From: Planctomycetaceae bacterium
Lineage (GTDB): Bacteria; Planctomycetota; Planctomycetia; Pirellulales; Pirellulaceae
Direction of reading: 5' to 3'
DNA: 36,471 nucleotides
Assembly (NCBI GenBank): GCA_002709045.1
Contig: PAPJ01000034.1
Span: forward strand, 1-36,471
Shown here: piece by piece, positions 35,534 through 36,471 of the stretch
Layout: every line of letters begins with the position of its first letter
Position numbering within the stretch: the first letter of the stretch is position 1
Made by a program: the position numbers and the translations under genes
The notes under the pieces: model-generated
Told to the model about the DNA's origin: nothing
Databases searched by the model: none
What the model saw: only the letters and a program-made list of their open reading frames with translations

Positions 35534-36471
35534 ATGGACAGAAGAACAATGATCTCTTCGATTGCCGGAGCAGGGCTGACCATGCCCGGCATCTTGAGTG
35601 AATTGTTGCATGCTCAGGACAACCCTCTTGCACCGAAGGATCCCCATTTCACCGCAAAGGCAAAACGTGTCATCTTTCTGTTTATGACAGGCGGCGTGTC
35701 TCACGTGGATACGTTTGATCACAAGCCCGAACTAAATTCCCGCCACGATCAGGAAAGGCGATCGCGACAAGTCTACAAGGCCAGTGGCTGGAAATTCCGT
35801 CCTCGAGGGAAATCCGGAATTGAGATCAGTGACCTATTTCCGCATCTTGGTGAAGTGGCCGACGAGCTGGCAGTTATCAACTCGATGAAAAATATCAATG
35901 GTGACCACTTTGGTGCGACCATCGGCATTCACACCGGAAGTGCGACATTTAATCGCCCCAGTTTTGGTTCCTGGGTGAGTTACGGGCTGGGCACGGTCAA
36001 TCAGAATCTGCCATCGTTTGTGGTGATGTCCAAAGGATTACCCTATGGCGGTGGGCAAAACTGGGGGTCAGATTTTATTCCGGTTTCTCATCAGGGGACT
36101 CGTTTAGTACCGGGTACAGAACCTATTCGTAATATCACACCGCAGTCCAGTTCGCGCGAGCGACAAAAAACAGAACTCGATCTGGTGGACTACTTTAACA
36201 AACAACACCTCAAAAGCAGGAAGACTGATTCGGATCTACAGTCACGTATTCGCAGTTTTGAAACTGCCGCGGGTATGCAATTAGAAGCCCCCGAGGCCCT
36301 GGATCTGACCGGTGAGAGCGAGGAAACGCTGGGCCTATACGGATTAAAACCGGGCCAGACAGATTCATTTGCCTGGCAATGTCTGGTAGCTCGTCGCATG
36401 GCCGAACGTGGCGTACGTTTTATCGAGTTGGTCGATGGAGATACCGCGCTTGATTACAACTGGGATGCCCA
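35534..36471 (+). CDS. DUF1501 protein, 3' end cut by window edge
   Basis: The frame starts MDRRTMISSIAGAGLTMPG, a short twin-arginine-like leader (Arg3-Arg4), and stays open to the last base (312 full codons) with no stop. The DUF1501 marks are clear: FLFMTGGVSHVDTFDHKPE near residue 55, a GWKFRPRGKSG block, and LVARRMAERGVRFIELVDGD near the end, where this family continues into its metal-binding half. It is a different DUF1501 subtype from the gene at 30406 (TGGVSHVDTFD against GGGPPHQDMWE). A good AGGAG site supports the start. A DUF1549/DUF1553 partner would be expected beside it, possibly beyond the window. Confidence 0.9.
   Translation, partial: MDRRTMISSIAGAGLTMPGILSELLHAQDNPLAPKDPHFTAKAKRVIFLFMTGGVSHVDTFDHKPELNSRHDQERRSRQVYKASGWKFRPRGKSGIEISDLFPHLGEVADELAVINSMKNINGDHFGATIGIHTGSATFNRPSFGSWVSYGLGTVNQNLPSFVVMSKGLPYGGGQNWGSDFIPVSHQGTRLVPGTEPIRNITPQSSSRERQKTELDLVDYFNKQHLKSRKTDSDLQSRIRSFETAAGMQLEAPEALDLTGESEETLGLYGLKPGQTDSFAWQCLVARRMAERGVRFIELVDGDTALDYNWDA

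Overview
The window looks like a chromosomal segment of a planctomycete (Planctomycetota, probably Pirellulales-like). This rests on gene content, not on a marker gene. It carries several DUF1501, PSCyt1/DUF1549/DUF1553 and DUF1592/DUF1552 proteins, two formylglycine sulfatases, a PQQ-type beta-propeller with an EF-hand pair, a planctomycete-type integrase tail, and an RND pump with planctomycete-like insertions. Verrucomicrobiota share some of these families, so the phylum call is strong but not absolute. Base composition is moderate and looks even. Some genes have a clear Shine-Dalgarno site; others have a -10-like box only a few bases before the start codon.

Layout. (1) 1-765: a decayed tyrosine-recombinase C terminus whose frame ends inside an antisense tRNA-Val(TAC) gene, a likely old integration scar. 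(2) 766-1521: a secreted SNase-like nuclease. (3) 1529-7865: a catabolic island with a SelA/DgaE-like PLP enzyme, a cog3964-type amidohydrolase, an MFS transporter, an enolase-superfamily enzyme and an M81 (MlrC-like) protein. The last three form a tight minus-strand operon. (4) 7990-10540: a CNNM/CBS membrane protein overlapping a secreted PQQ propeller. (5) 10551-17540, minus strand: an RND pump, its adaptor and RlmKL. (6) 17723-20774: two convergent sulfatases, one with a C-terminal domain resembling the VHL beta domain. (7) 20859-23719: a divergent Fe-alcohol dehydrogenase (HOT type) and CoA-acylating semialdehyde dehydrogenase. (8) 23790-30278: DUF1592 cytochrome-like protein, DUF1552 protein, secreted alpha/beta hydrolase and the ABC-F ATPase Uup, all co-directional. 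(9) 30406-36471: DUF1501, a PSCyt1-PSCyt1-DUF1549-DUF1553 protein, an unrecognised secreted HExxH protein, and a second DUF1501 cut by the window edge.

How they work together. Most of the window serves outer-compartment processing and uptake of complex organic matter: sulfatases, cytochrome-c-like DUF proteins with Tat-like partners, a secreted hydrolase and a putative metallopeptidase. It also holds intracellular breakdown of an unidentified acid or amino-acid-like substrate (M81/enolase/MFS/PLP/amidohydrolase) and of a semialdehyde-forming hydroxyacid. The best candidates for undescribed biology are the 1529-7865 catabolic island, the HEFCH metallopeptidase embedded in the DUF1501/DUF1549 cluster, and the VHL-like tail on a sulfatase.
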